From positions 24,323,849 to 24,387,848 of the forward strand of contig CM059186.1 in assembly GCA_030323885.1 (NCBI GenBank): 64,000 nt of DNA. Reading direction: 5' to 3'. Below, piece after piece: positions 11,650 through 22,518 of this stretch. The first letter of the stretch is position 1; each line of letters begins with the position of its first letter. This DNA comes from Branchipolynoe longqiensis (taxonomy: Eukaryota > Annelida > Polychaeta > Phyllodocida > Polynoidae). Made by a program: the position numbers and the translations under genes. The notes beneath the pieces were generated by a model that was not told where the DNA came from, did no database searches, and saw only the letters and a list, made by a program, of their open reading frames with translations.

Positions 11650-12900
11650 TAGCGATATAGCGAATGGTAGACAGGAAGTGTGAACACTTATTTGTCTCTC
11701 ATTTTTGCTTGAGTGCAAGTAAATAAGCAACACAAGGAATAATTAGTAGCATGTGGTGAATAAGGGGTCAAATTTCTCTGGATCATCAGCCCATGCTTTT
11801 TCTAATCTATTCTTGAATGAATTAATTGACTCGGCATCAATAACATTTTGTGGGAGACTTCCATATATTTATGATCCTGTTTGAGAAACTATGTTGCCTT
11901 AACTTTGAAATGGCTCTGGGTTTTACTAGTTTGAGAGTATGGCCCCAACTGCCTTCTCTTTTATTCAAAGTGAAATTTTTTTTCATATCTATTTGATCAA
12001 AACCCTTCATAATTTTAAATACTTCAATTATGTCACTTCTTTTCCTTCTGTAGGAAAGGGTAGGAAGTTTCAATTCCCTAAGCCTTTGTTCATAGGGTAG
12101 GTCCTTTATAACTGCAACTAATTTTGTTGCACGTCTCTGAACCGTTTCGATCTCCAGAATATCTTTCCGAAAAATTGGGTTCCTAATTTGTGGACAGTAT
12201 TCCAAAATTGGCCTAACAAGAGACTTAAATAGAATGAGAAAATTGTTCTTGTTCAGGCGATGGAAAGTTCTTTTAATTATAACTAGTCTCTGGTTAGCAT
12301 TTGAGATGATAGTCCTCATGTGTTTCTGAAAGGAGAGTTGGGAGTCGAAGGTTACACTCAAGTCCTTTTCATAGCTATCTTGTTGCAGGACAGTGTTCTT
12401 CATATTATAGGCATAATGAGGATTATTTTTCCCGTAATGAATAATTTTGCACTTCTTTTCCTTGAAGGGCAATTGCCATTTCTCGGACCATTGTGCGAGT
12501 TTCAGAATATCCTCTTGCAAGAGATTCTTATCTCTTACATCTTTTATTGCCCGAAAAACCTTTGTGTCATCTGCAAATATTTTTAGGTTTGATGAGACAC
12601 TGCCTGGTAGGTCATTTATAAATATTATAAATAATATTGGTCCCAGCACACTTCCCTGAGGTATTCCTGAGGTGACATTCTTAAAGGAAGATTTTTTATT
12701 ACTATGACTACCCTTTGCTTTCTCTCAGACAGGAAGTCCTGTATCCATTCAGAAATTGATCCGGATATTCCCAGAGCTTTGATTTTGTTTAATAGTCTTT
12801 TGTGGGGCACACTATAAAAGGCTTTGGAGAAGTCCAGATAGATGGTGTCCCATGCCAGGCCATGATCCAGCCAGTCAGTCCAAATTTCCATCCCTGAAGT
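11650..12900 (-). mobile_element. 5'-truncated CR1/L2-type LINE with CAATTA target duplication
   Basis: Minus-strand remnant of a non-LTR retrotransposon ORF2. An upstream frame (12903-12700) reads IYLDFSKAFYSVPHKRLL (RT motif, normally DFSKAFDSV). A second frame (12649-11837, 270 codons) carries GPILFIIFINDL, the FADDTK catalytic motif and the C-terminal VQRRATKLV and RLRELKLPTLSYRRKR region. A frameshift near 12700 separates them, so it is dead. CAATTA at 11644-11649 and 12901-12906 marks insertion into a SINE-A. The endonuclease is absent through 5' truncation. Confidence 0.85.
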
Positions 12901-13142
12901 CAATTACTTAAAAATGTATACTTGTCGCTTCCTAGCCAGGCGCTCGGCATTATTAGGATATGGCATGGACTGGTTGGCTGGGTGTCAGGCTAATGTGACA
13001 GTGGGATATCAGGTCATGGTGCTGGCGGTCTGGTCTCCCAGTGGGACAGCTCTATAAAGTCGCCACGAGTACGCACTGTCACAAGTCGGTACCCATCCTG
13101 ATATGACCTTAGATGTTGCCAGGACATAAAACTCCAACAATC
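12901..13142 (+). mobile_element. SINE-A body, resumed after LINE
   Basis: Starts CAATTACTTAAAAATG, then continues through all body landmarks to a CAAC tail. Joined to 11567-11649 it makes one normal SINE-A. Confidence 0.85.
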
Positions 13143-13145
13143 AAC

Positions 13146-13225
13146 CAACCCTATCTACGCCCACCTCTCTGTGTAGCTCCTTGCCTGAGAGGTCAGTGCA
13201 GACCACTACACTACTAATCCAAGCT
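13146..13225 (-). mobile_element. SINE-D copy, resumed part
   Basis: Matches the SINE-D stretch at 28118-28180 (GCCTGAGAGGTCAGTGCAG, ACCACTACAC). It completes the copy begun at 11441. Confidence 0.65.
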
Positions 13226-13450
13226 AATCTAATAGAACCTGTTAATGCTACATCATATGATGTCCGGCATTTCTACATGTATGCCAAGATGTTGTCACTT
13301 CAATCTGGCATGTTTTCTCTTCAAATATCTACACAGATGACCATTAAAAATGTTACTTCAAACAAAAGTAAAGTAGATTATAATGATCAACCTAAAATAT
13401 TTGTCTCAAAATAGGGCAGATACTCAAAGTCCATGAGACTATGCAACTGT
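13226..13450 (+). mobile_element. MITE-T copy T2, right half
   Basis: Resumes at TAATAGAACCTGTTAATGC and runs through the end-B half to a decayed terminus (GACTATGCAACTGTAA). Confidence 0.75.
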
Positions 13451-13778
13451 AAGACCAGTAGTTGCAAAGAATTCCATGGTGGCAATTAAAGGACAGTCAA
13501 TGCTAATACTGGCGAAAACATTGCTTTAGGCCTTGACTACATCTGCTTAAAGTGGAATAATTTTCTTGTTTAAAGTGTAGTCCCAGTTTCAGTTCCAAGT
13601 ATTTGACCACTTCCATTAATAATTTGTTTGCGTGTAGATATCTAATTTCTGTTATTTCCCTGTTCCTGATAACTTTATAAAATGGGTATTCCGAGTCGTG
13701 CTCGTCCTCCAGGAAAGACCAAACCTGCTGCTCAGTACACCAGGTTGTGGCTTTAGTTCTACGCACATGGTTTGTTTA

Positions 13779-14082
13779 GTCATATCAGGACGGGTACCGA
13801 CTTGTGACAGTGCGCACTCATGGTGACTTTATAGTGCTGCCCCACTGGAAGACCAGGCTGCCAGCACCATGACCTGATATCCCACTCAGTCACATTATCC
13901 AGACACTGAGCAAACCAGTCCTTGCCCTATCCTAATAATGCTGAGCACCAGGCTAGGAAGCAACAAGTATAAATTTTTAAGTCATTGGTTTGGCTCGACC
14001 GCGATTCGAACCCATGCCCCCACAATCTACCAATACGGGAGATGGACGCTCTAACTAATTCGGCCATCCCGTCTGGTCGCTC
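13779..14082 (-). mobile_element. SINE-A copy, full length
   Basis: Reverse-strand copy with the alternative head (TTCGGCCATCCCGTCTGG at its end) and box B complement GATTCGAACCC. Confidence 0.85.
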
Positions 14083-14149
14083 TACGCACATGGAGGTGGG
14101 GACGATGGTGAATACACATACACAAAGTGGTATTTTATATAATACACAA

Positions 14150-14590
14150 TATTTGCTAGGCCTCCAGTGCCAGCTCATTATGGTAAAAAAGAAACTTTCT
14201 TTTCACACATATGGAGGTGGACAGAACCCTGAAGTCATATAATTGTGGGTGTCCTCTCCAATGTCTACTGAGGCTTCTCTGAAATGCTTCTACCATTGGT
14301 ACTTCAACCACTTGTTCTGGAAGACTGTTCCATGGATCTGGCACTCAAAAGAAAAATGAGTGTTTCCTGACCTCAAGTCTGGGCCTCTCCTTGAAGATCA
14401 GAGGCCAGCGGTATAAGATCTTCAAGGAGGCTGTCTATTCTGAGGTTGAACAAACCCATTGTGACATCCCTATCATAGACTCCAGTAATAATCGTATAAG
14501 TCTTTATCATATCTCCTTCAGGGATCGAAGCTGAAGCTGCGACCTGGCATGCTGGGTCGCAGCTTCATTCCTTCCTGAGGCATCAGCGGA
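14150..14590 (-). mobile_element. CR1-like LINE 3' region, decayed
   Basis: Minus-strand reading gives PDPWNSLPEQVVEVPMVEAF and HWRGHPQLYDFRVLST, a signature of the CR1-type ORF2 C-terminus. Upstream pieces such as FNLRIDSLLEDLIPL lie in other frames. Several stops and shifts show that it is inactive. Confidence 0.7.
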
Positions 14591-14799
14591 ATACCCGTAT
14601 TAAAGGACATGGTTTTACATGAAGAGACATCCAATAATCAGAGTTGTTGGGCAGAATTATTTTAAATAGATTGAGTCCCTACACCATGTACCAAAAATCC
14701 ATCTGAAATCGCTGCATTGGAACCATTATAATACCTATGGACATGTTCAATTGTCTCTTTCAATTATTTATTTTTATTGGATAACACGTAGGTCTGCAT

Positions 14800-15107
14800 T
14801 GTTTTGTTTTTTTCTTGAAAATTTATACTGCCTATCATAGATAAGTCTGAATAGACTTGTTTTCACCACAAGACAGTTTGGCGATAGAAAGCCAGGGCCT
14901 ACACTTTTACCGACCCAAGGGATTTTTAAGCTCCCACACCACATAGACATGGTATTAGGGCAACTGGCCTTTGATGCCACCGTAAGTTATACACAGCAGG
15001 GGAAATCCAAATTGGCAGAGGTGGGGGCATGGGGAATCGAACAACCAACCTTCAAATTAGGAGTCCGACCGAGAAAAAAGTCAGACACTGTGACCGCTCC
15101 ACCTCAG
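14800..15107 (-). mobile_element. SINE-E, third tRNA-derived family, full copy
   Basis: On the minus strand, a tRNA-like head (GTGGAGCGGTCACAGTGTC, then box B-like TTGTTCGATTCCCC) at 15107-15020 leads into a body ending in TTGAAAAAAA-type tail at 14800. The body recurs at 7225-7350 and 59870-60032. Confidence 0.65.
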
Positions 15108-15756
15108 AGTTGATATTTTTGCTATAGAACAATATTCTTGTGACCACCCACTTGTGTCGTTTGGCTGAGCAAAATGCGATCTGCATAAAAGAAATAGGTA
15201 TGCAATAATAGCTAAAGACGTGATCGCTTGACCATTACTGTAGCAGCTATAAATAGAGATGACGTCATTATGTGACAAAGATCCAGAATAGACACTATCG
15301 GCACACCCTGCCCCTCTCACAACCATCGCTGACGGCTCAGGTAGACATCGGAACACTGATACCAGAACGAGGCTGGCACCACAAACAATCCCGATGTTAA
15401 TGTTGATGCATTGCCTGACGTGCCTGTATCATGTATCACTTTGCATATATTTAACAGTGAGTAATTTTTCGTTACTATGTACACGGATCTCCAATTATCT
15501 ATGTACAAAGGATGTTGTTAAAGGATTGACTTGATTAGCATACAGGCATACTTTTTAACGCTTTCCGAAGGGAGGAGGTGGGCGAGGGAGGAAGGAAGCT
15601 ATATTAAAATTGTAACCACAAAGCGCTACACGTATTGCAGTTGTGTCTTTTGTGGTCTATAGCCTACAATGTAAACTTCCGCCAACTGGGGGATTAAAAT
15701 AACACTAGTTGGTAGCCCCAAATACACTAATTATGGTAGCGCCATATAATGATCAT
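15108..15756. other. No gene seen
   Basis: Mixed unique-looking sequence. Small ORFs on the minus strand (91 and 63 codons) overlap in different frames and resemble no protein I know. Confidence 0.5.
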
Positions 15757-16082
15757 TTTTGTTGGATGGACTTTTACGTCTTTGCAACATTTAAAGTCAT
15801 ATCTGGACGGGTACCAACTTGTGACAGTGCATACTCATGCCGACTTTATAGTGCTGCCCCACTGGGAGACCCGGCCGCCACCATGACCCGATTTCCCACT
15901 CAGTCACATTATCCTGATACTGAGATAACCAGTAGTTGCCCTATCCTAATAATGCAGAGTGCCAGGCTAGGTCATGACAAGTATCAATTTTGTATGTCAC
16001 TGGTTTGAGTCGACTGGGAATCAAACTCCTGACCTTCCACACGGGAAGTCTGTGATCTACCGATTCCACCACTGCGTCCAGT
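15757..16082 (-). mobile_element. SINE-A copy, full length
   Basis: Reverse copy with the first head type (GATCTACCGATTCCACCAC complement) and complete body. Confidence 0.8.
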
Positions 16083-16110
16083 GTTATACTCTTAGTGATT
16101 CAAATTGCAC

Positions 16111-16433
16111 CGGGGTCGCTGGCCGAATCGGTAGAGCGCAGGCCTCGCGTGTGGAAGGTCAGGGGTTCGGATCCCAGTCTAGGCAAACCATTGACTTATC
16201 AAATTGATATGTGGCGCTTCCTAGCCTGGCACACAGATTAATAAGATAGGGCAAGGACTGGTTAGCTCAGTGTCAGGATAATGTGAGTGGGATATTGGGT
16301 CATGGTTCCAGCATCCTGATTTCCCAGTGGGGCAGCACTAAAAAGCCACCATGAGTGCGCACTGTCACAAGTCGGTACACATCCTGATATGACCGTAGAT
16401 GTTTCCAGGACGTAAAACTCCAACAACCAACCT
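16111..16433 (+). mobile_element. SINE-A copy, full length
   Basis: First head type (TGGCCGAATCGGTAGAGCGC, GGGGTTCGGATCCC) with complete body and CAAC tail. It lies head-to-head with the previous minus-strand copy, 28 bp apart. Confidence 0.85.
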
Positions 16434-17100
16434 CCAAATTGTAATTGTTACAATCGGTCATCCAGGTGGTGAAGGTCGTGGCAACTTTATTGGTAGGTGC
16501 CTGCCTGTAGGTGCATTTATAACACATGGCACCAGTTCAAGCTTTCAGTCGGATCGGTTTTGTGTACTTCCAGTGGTGGTGAGTAAGCCGGTAAGTGGAT
16601 AGGGATTGCACCGCACACGGCACACACACAGACGACCATCAAACCAACACGGGTGTAGATAGGCCAGTTATACACATGCAGACTATAATTGTGACACAAA
16701 GGGCATGGGACAGTGTAAGAACGAACCCCCTTTACACAGCACATACAAGGTAAGTGCTGGGTAGGACCGCTGTCGAAATGATGCATATATGAACCTGTTA
16801 CTGCTATTACTAATAGCAGTCTAATAGTATTAGATAAAGTAGCTAATCTAGACAGCATGTGTTCAGACATGTTATAAACTGCCTCACCACTACGAGTACT
16901 ACGTACTACAGGTCTAAATCAGTAAGGTGAACGCATCTGTAGAAGTAATAACTCCATGTGGCGTGATATTCCACATGTAACCATAGTCTACCCACGTATT
17001 TGTGATTCTAATTGAAACTAAGAGAATTTCGATTCGCTAATTAAGTCACCGTCGACTGTAAATTGTAATGATTAGCAGTGTCATTGTGGTGGCGATGGAG
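16434..17100. other. No gene seen
   Basis: A 117-codon minus ORF at 16517-16870 has cysteine-rich, low-complexity composition and no recognisable domain. Nothing else is supported. Confidence 0.45.
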
Positions 17101-17260
17101 ACGGGTGTTTTAAGCAAATGGGAACATCTCCCCTAGAGTGGGAGTCGAACCTAAATTTCTGCCATTCCGGGGTGAGAGTCTTAACTGTTAGTCTATATAG
17201 GCTGCCCGTGCAATCACCATACCCACGCATGCATGCGTGTGTTGCATTGCACATGGGGAG
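17101..17260 (-). mobile_element. Diverged SINE-D head
   Basis: Minus-strand box B-like GTTCGACTCCCACTC and an AACAGTTAAGACTC stretch match the layout of the SINE-D head at 28040-28105, with many changes. Confidence 0.4.
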
Positions 17261-17554
17261 ATGAGTGCCCCTCACTATTCTGGCAGCAATATTCATACGT
17301 CCTTGCAGCATCAAAGGTCATATCAGGACGAGTAGAGCTGAGGTTGAGTAGATTGGCACAGTAGATGACTAGCCCAGGCTCCAGCATCCGATAACTGAGG
17401 GGAGTGCTGAGGAGCCGGCGGGAGATTCCGGGCTATTATACTAATAATTCTTATGCAGCATATATGAATATGAGTATCCTAGGCCATAAATAGTGAGTTG
17501 GTGATGATCAGATACTCAGAGGGAGACAATTGATATATAATTTGGTATATATTG

Positions 17555-17562
17555 AATATTAG

Positions 17563-17602
<40 letters not shown>
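17555..17602. repeat. (TA)n microsatellite
   Basis: Near-perfect TA dinucleotide run followed by a short CA run. Confidence 0.9.
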
Positions 17603-17609
<7 letters not shown>

Positions 17610-17697
17610 CACACATATCGATCTCTCATGCCTCGTTCCTAACCTCCATATATATAGCCTCATATATAAAAGTTGGAATTTTTGTGAAGTAGATTAA

Positions 17698-18020
17698 AGC
17701 TGCATAGTCCAATGAAATATCAAATTTTCAAAACCAAACCAATTATCTAGATTTGATTTGACATATCTAACTTAGATACTGATGCATAGAAGGCAATACT
17801 GAGTCAATTTAACAGAACCTGTTACTGCAGAAGTCTATGGTGTCAGAGTTTTGGCATGCATGCCAAAACTAATTTGACATGTTTGCACTTCAAATATCTC
17901 AAAAGTTAGCCATTTAAAATTTAAGTTACTTCAAGCTAAAGTAAGGTAAATTATAACCATCAACCTAATTTATTTATCTCAGAAAATGTCAGAAACTCAA
18001 AACCATTGGACTATGCAACT
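17698..18020 (+). mobile_element. MITE-T copy T3, intact ends
   Basis: TTAA at 17694-17697 and 18021-18024. Both TIR arms carry the same variant: AGCTGCATAGTCCAATG and CATTGGACTATGCAACT. It ends about 340 bp upstream of the 366-codon gene. Confidence 0.85.
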
Positions 18021-18357
18021 TTAATGAAACTAGTTTTGAAGGTTTATACTAACAAACAGTTTGAAGTGGTTAAATTTGTGTCAAAGGACAGCACAATCTA
18101 GCTCACAAGACTTGAACTAAAATTACAGATGTAACATTGAACTAAAACTGATCAATTTATTCTGAGTAATTTTTTATATTTCGTTTATTTACACACTTTT
18201 CAGATGGTGAAGCCACAGTATGCGTATATAATATCTCGGAAGGTGTTGTACAACCAAGATCCAAGACCTGCCATGATATTCTTCTTAATAACACCTCAAT
18301 CATTGTGTGAAAGAGAATAACATTCACATATACATAAACCAACTGAAATAACCAATC

Positions 18358-19458
18358 ATGGACGAGGGAGAAATCTTCACTGCCTTTGCCAAGGAAGTTC
18401 GAGGGAGCTATGATATTCTACTGAACAAACTAAAAGCCATCAAGATGAGTACTGATGAGGCCAAGCTGCGTCGACAGTACCTCGATGCCGAGACGGAGGA
18501 GAACACAACAGGTGAAGAGTCTGTGAAACCGGTGAAGAGGGTTCAACCCCAGACTCCAGCCACAATCCGGATACTATTTCGGTCCGTGACAAAGGATGTG
18601 GTAAGGCTTCGCGAGGCATTCAAAGTTCTATCAGTCGAGACGGTAAGCCCCCAGGAGATACAGCAACTTGAGAGGATCATAAAGGACTTGGAGAGGCAAC
18701 TGACCACCAGGACGACTGAGTTGGAAAACCTTCAGGCAGCGAAGCTTGGGCGCGGAAAAAGTGCTCGTGCAAAGACTGCAAGGCGCAGTGCTCGAAGCGT
18801 ACAACCAGTTGACCCGATAGAAGTCGAGATTCCCAAGCCGGCGGAGCAGCCACCATCGCCGGTCAGAAAGGCTGTGAATCCGGGATGTAGCCGAGAAAAA
18901 CGGTGGGGGGAATTTCATGGACAAAACACATTAACTCGGAATAGAACTGATCTCAGTTTGAAACTACCTTCTGCATGCACATCATCCAGTTTGGTGTCAT
19001 CTAGATCTCAGAGCTCTGATGAAAAGTACTCTATGGCGATGGGTGGCCAAAGTGCACCGACAGTTAATCAGCAGAATAATAACCGCGGTTTGTTCACGTC
19101 GTTACGTAAACAACCTTCCATGACAACAAGACTAGGCAACGGTAGTAAAGAGCGGGCCTATCTAATGTCTGGTGCTCTGCAGGGTAAAAGACAAAGCACA
19201 TGGTCTGGCCCTGCTAAGTTTCAAAGAGAACTTACAAACTTGGAAAAGGTTGATATGAACAGACAGTTCGGACAGACGGTCATGACGAAGATACCGGAAG
19301 CAACGTCAGGTATCACTGCGCACAATCACCATCCAAGCCGGAACCGGAAAGTCACAGATGTGAATTCGGGTCATAAGAACGCTCGACCAGCTCGGACGTC
19401 TGTAGTGGGCTTTGGCAGTTCATATAAACAACTACCTCCTGTAAATACACCTAAATAA
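18358..19458 (+). CDS. Uncharacterised 366-aa basic protein with coiled coil
   Basis: An uninterrupted ORF from ATG (MDEGEIFTAFAKEVRGSYDI) to TAA. Residues ~1-50 look alpha-helical. A conserved-looking stretch near 75-100 (IRILFRSVTKDVVRLREAFK) leads into a heptad-like coiled coil near 105-140 (VSPQEIQQLERIIKDLERQL). The rest is Ser/Arg/Lys-rich and likely disordered, with a basic cluster (GRGKSARAKTARRSARS) near 145-160. No signal peptide, membrane segment or enzyme motif. No intron is evident; the AATAAA at 19667 could end the transcript. Codon use and GC are unlike the transposons nearby. I do not recognise the family; a structural or microtubule-associated role is only a guess. Confidence 0.75.
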   Translation: MDEGEIFTAFAKEVRGSYDILLNKLKAIKMSTDEAKLRRQYLDAETEENTTGEESVKPVKRVQPQTPATIRILFRSVTKDVVRLREAFKVLSVETVSPQEIQQLERIIKDLERQLTTRTTELENLQAAKLGRGKSARAKTARRSARSVQPVDPIEVEIPKPAEQPPSPVRKAVNPGCSREKRWGEFHGQNTLTRNRTDLSLKLPSACTSSSLVSSRSQSSDEKYSMAMGGQSAPTVNQQNNNRGLFTSLRKQPSMTTRLGNGSKERAYLMSGALQGKRQSTWSGPAKFQRELTNLEKVDMNRQFGQTVMTKIPEATSGITAHNHHPSRNRKVTDVNSGHKNARPARTSVVGFGSSYKQLPPVNTPK

Positions 19459-19666
19459 TGATTCAGTGAATATATTTCACTCAAAATATAAGTTCGATCT
19501 CGTCATTAGGCCTAACAAGTAACATTGGTTATGTCAATAAGCTGATAGCTTGGAGGTGCACCAAGAATTGAAAGTAATATCTCATTCGATAAAATGCAGT
19601 ACATTGTTTGTTGTGTGATGTATCAAATCAGTTTCAAATCTACGCCATGTAACCATATGTAAATAA

Positions 19667-19672
19667 TAAAGC
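19667..19672 (+). terminator. Candidate polyadenylation signal
   Basis: An AATAAA within AAATAATAAAGC about 210 bp after the stop of the 366-codon ORF. Confidence 0.4.
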
Positions 19673-19679
19673 AGTAGCC

Positions 19680-19895
19680 TGAAGTGACATAGTCCGATTT
19701 TTTTAAAGCACCAAAAAAGCATCACATTTTCAAAATCAAAACATTTGGCATAGGTTGACTTACTAGGGCAAGGCATTTGTTGCTGTATAGAATAAGGGAA
19801 TATTAAGTCAATAACAAAATTTAAAACCTGTTAATGCTGAACCTATGGTAAATTTGGCATGTTTTCATTTCAAATATATTAAATTACTGCTTGCG
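19680..19895 (+). mobile_element. Strongly diverged MITE-T copy
   Basis: Retains GACATAGTCCGAT, CATTTTCAAAATCAAAAC and AACCTGTTAATGCTG in family order but with many substitutions, and breaks off at TTAAATTACTGC, where GGTCGCAAG/CTTGCGACC inverted motifs begin. Confidence 0.45.
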
Positions 19896-20198
19896 ACCAC
19901 AAAAAAAGGGGTTGGACACAGGTCGCAAGTGGTAGCAAAATGGTCAAAAAGATCTTCTTGCGACCATTTTGGTTGTAAGGAGGTGGTTGCAGCTACTGCA
20001 GTAAAAACCTCGTTACGACCATTTTGGTCACAAGGAGGTCGGCGACCATTGCTTTGGTCTCAAGAAGGTGAGTTCTTTGGTTTAAAATGATCGCAAGCCG
20101 TAGTGTGACTAGGGATATACTCAGTTTGTAATGGAATGAGTTGGTTTTCGGTAATAAACGATCTGGGAAAAGACCGCACATAAATATAGAGCAAAACA

Positions 20199-20290
20199 AA
20201 TCTACACATAAGTCGACTCTCCGTCACCAGTCATAAAAAAAACACCACAAGAAAACCACACATGTCTATCGGCAACTACCCAAGAAAAGT
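20199..20290 (+). repeat. Interspersed repeat R (copy 1)
   Basis: Shares ACACATAAGTCGACTCTCCG and CTATCGGCAACTACCCAAGA with 30903-31000; a piece also follows the SINE at 26841. No ORF; nature unknown. Confidence 0.55.
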
Positions 20291-20385
20291 GACCGGGCGC
20301 GGTGGCCGAATCGGTAGAGCACAGCCCTCGCGTGCGGAAGATCGGGAGTTCGCGAGTTTGGTTCCCGGTCGAGTCAAACCAATTA
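20291..20385 (+). mobile_element. SINE-A head only
   Basis: First head type (GCGGTGGCCGAATCGGTAG) cut off at ACCAATTATAAA, exactly where MITE-G element G1 begins. Confidence 0.75.
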
Positions 20386-20403
20386 TAAAGGGGCTGTCAC
20401 ATT

Positions 20404-20856
20404 GGTCGTAATGCGAAGCATTTCGTTTGATGCGAGGGGAGGGAGAGCAGCGACCTCACCCCCCCCCGCCCCCCACCTCCCTCGCCACCCCCCCCTCCTA
20501 CCCCCTTTCCCCAGCCACCTTCCCGCGATCATTGCCTCACGCGACGCCCGCTGCTCGCCCTCCATCTCCCTCCACCTCCCTTCCCCTACCCCTGCCCCCC
20601 CCCCCTTTTTCCCCCCCTTCTCCTGCTCACCTCCCCCTGAGCGACTCACCCCGCCTTCCGTCCTGCCACTGCTTCCACTTCCCCCCTCCTCGCTCCCTCC
20701 TCGCGAGCGACTCACCCCGCCACTGCTCACCTCCCCCCGGCCCTGAGCGACTCACCCCCCTCCTGCCACTGCTCACTTTCCCCCTTATAAGGCCGCCCGG
20801 CCGCCTCCCTCAGGCACTCAGCCTTCAGCCGCCTTCCAGCTCTCTGCCCTTCTTCT
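20404..20856 (+). repeat. Split direct repeat A1 (5' promoter-like part)
   Basis: Matches 22832-23244 from GGTCGTAATGCGAAGCAT through a C-rich polypyrimidine stretch to CTTCCAGCTCTCTGCCC. The C-tracts vary in length between copies. Confidence 0.8.
20784..20791 (+). promoter_or_regulatory. TATA-like element in A1
   Basis: CTTATAAGGCCGCC sits 130 bp before the gag ATG. The identical element recurs at 23164 in A2, which supports a Pol II start just downstream. Confidence 0.55.
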
Positions 20857-20919
20857 TCTTTGGCTCTACTCCACCTCGGTCTCCACCTCGGACCGCTGCT
20901 CCTCTGCCGACCCTGCACC

Positions 20920-22091
20920 ATGCCCGGCCGCGGCAAAGGGAAGATTCGGAGAAGCTCCAAGACCTCCGGGATGGCCACGCCAGGACCCTCCTCGGGCTCC
21001 CCGGGTAGCACCGCCCCCTGTACGGCCCCGACCTCCCCGGCAGCACCCTCCGGCCAGCCCAGCAGCGAGACGGCCCTCCTCATCGAGGCCATCACCCGCC
21101 TCACCACACGCATCGAGACCCTCGAGACGGGGCAAGCCCGAGGGGCCCCGGGGAGCCCCCCGCCCACACCGAGGCGGGAGCCCGCCTGCAGCCTGCACCA
21201 CGTCCCGGCACCTCGGGCCTACGCCGCAGCCGGGAGCTGGCCGCCGCCTCCACCTCAAGCGACTCAGCCCGGAGGCCCGCACCTGCAGTACCAGGGCTAC
21301 ACCCGCGCCCACGCCAGCTCAGCACCACCGCCCACCTACCGCCAGGATCCCGAGGACTACAGCCCGGCATCCGCGGCCGACGCGGTCCGCGACATCCTCG
21401 CATCCACCGAGGCGCATCGCACCGAGCGCCGCCGAGGGATCCCAGCCGATTACCTCTTCCCTTGCGACCTCGTCGAGAGGGGTGCGGGGCGCAAGGCAGT
21501 CAAGCTCGGAGAAGCAACCAAGGACGAGTACAGCCTCGCCCTCCTCTCCATGGTCAATCACCCATCCTTCCCGGATCACTCCCTCCAGGGCCTACACCAA
21601 CACCACCTCACCCTCATGAGAGACGTCCTCATCCACCCCTGGCCCACCGTCCGCCGGTACTCAGAGACCATCTTTTCCTGGATCGCGGACGGAAGGCTCC
21701 CCAGGGGTGGCATGACCCTGTGGCCCTCAACGCGCTCAGGCTCGACTCCCTCACCACGCCCACCACCCCGGCAACACCAGCTCCCCGAGGCGACGATGGG
21801 GCCCGAGGCGCACACCAGCCCCGGCATCAAGCCGACACCCGCACCGCCTACGATAGGCACGCTCACGGCGCTCCCTGCACCGCTTGGAACCGCGATCCCA
21901 CCTCGTGCGATCGGGCACCTCTCGGAGAGGCTCACGGCGAGGTGGGAGACAGGCGCCGGCACGTCTGTGCGTATTGCGCCAATGTTCGGCGCATACTAAC
22001 AATGCACAGCGAGGCCGGATGCCGCACCAAGCAAGCCCGTGAGCGCCAGACCCCGGCCGCCTCGGCGGATTATTTGATCCACCGGTCCTAG
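20920..22091 (+). pseudogene. Gag-like protein with one frameshift
   Basis: The start ATG (20920) gives MPGRGKGKIRRSSKTSG. An N-terminal Pro/Ser/Ala-rich region and a short coiled coil (LLIEAITRLTTRIETLETGQ) lead to a conserved-looking core (DYLFPCDLVERGAG, LGEATKDEYSLALLSMVNHP, TVRRYSETIFSWIADGRL). The frame then shifts by one base near 21700 (CTCCCCAGG): the first frame drifts to a stop at 21999. The other frame continues to TAG at 22091 with a Cys/His cluster (HVCAYCANV, then HSEAGC) like Gag-type zinc knuckles of DIRS-order elements. Whether the shift is a mutation or a recoding site cannot be told; the site is not a classic slippery heptamer. Confidence 0.7.
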
Positions 22092-22518
22092 GCCGCTACC
22101 ACCTGATGGACTCATGTCCCGACAGCCCCCCGCCCCGTCCCCACCGACGGCCCACACCAGCGAACACGTAACCCACCCTCCAGATCGAAATCGCGCCCGG
22201 GAACGCCGCCCAGAAGACAGCCGAGGATCATCACACCTCGCACACCTGCACACCTTCAGAACGAGACCAGAGCCCACCCAACGCCGCCCATCACGGAACA
22301 CACCCCGCCCAGCCCTGAGGAGTTTGCTGCCCCCCTCATCGACCCTCGCCGGACCTCCTCCCCCCAGGCCTCAGGAGCGGGCCTCCCTTTTTTGGCCGCC
22401 CGCTCCCCCTCCACGTAGGCCCCGGACCGCCCTCTCACCCAGCCCTGCCTTCCCAGGCCCCCCCCTCGGGCGCCCCTACCCCCGCCTCGGGCGCGCCTCG
22501 AGCCCTCTCCTACTTTTT

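Noticed and set aside
20383..21403. Minus-strand ORFs of 100-148 codons opposite the gag region
   Set aside because: Shadow frames of GC-rich DNA; the plus strand has the TATA-like element, start codon and poly(A) signal.
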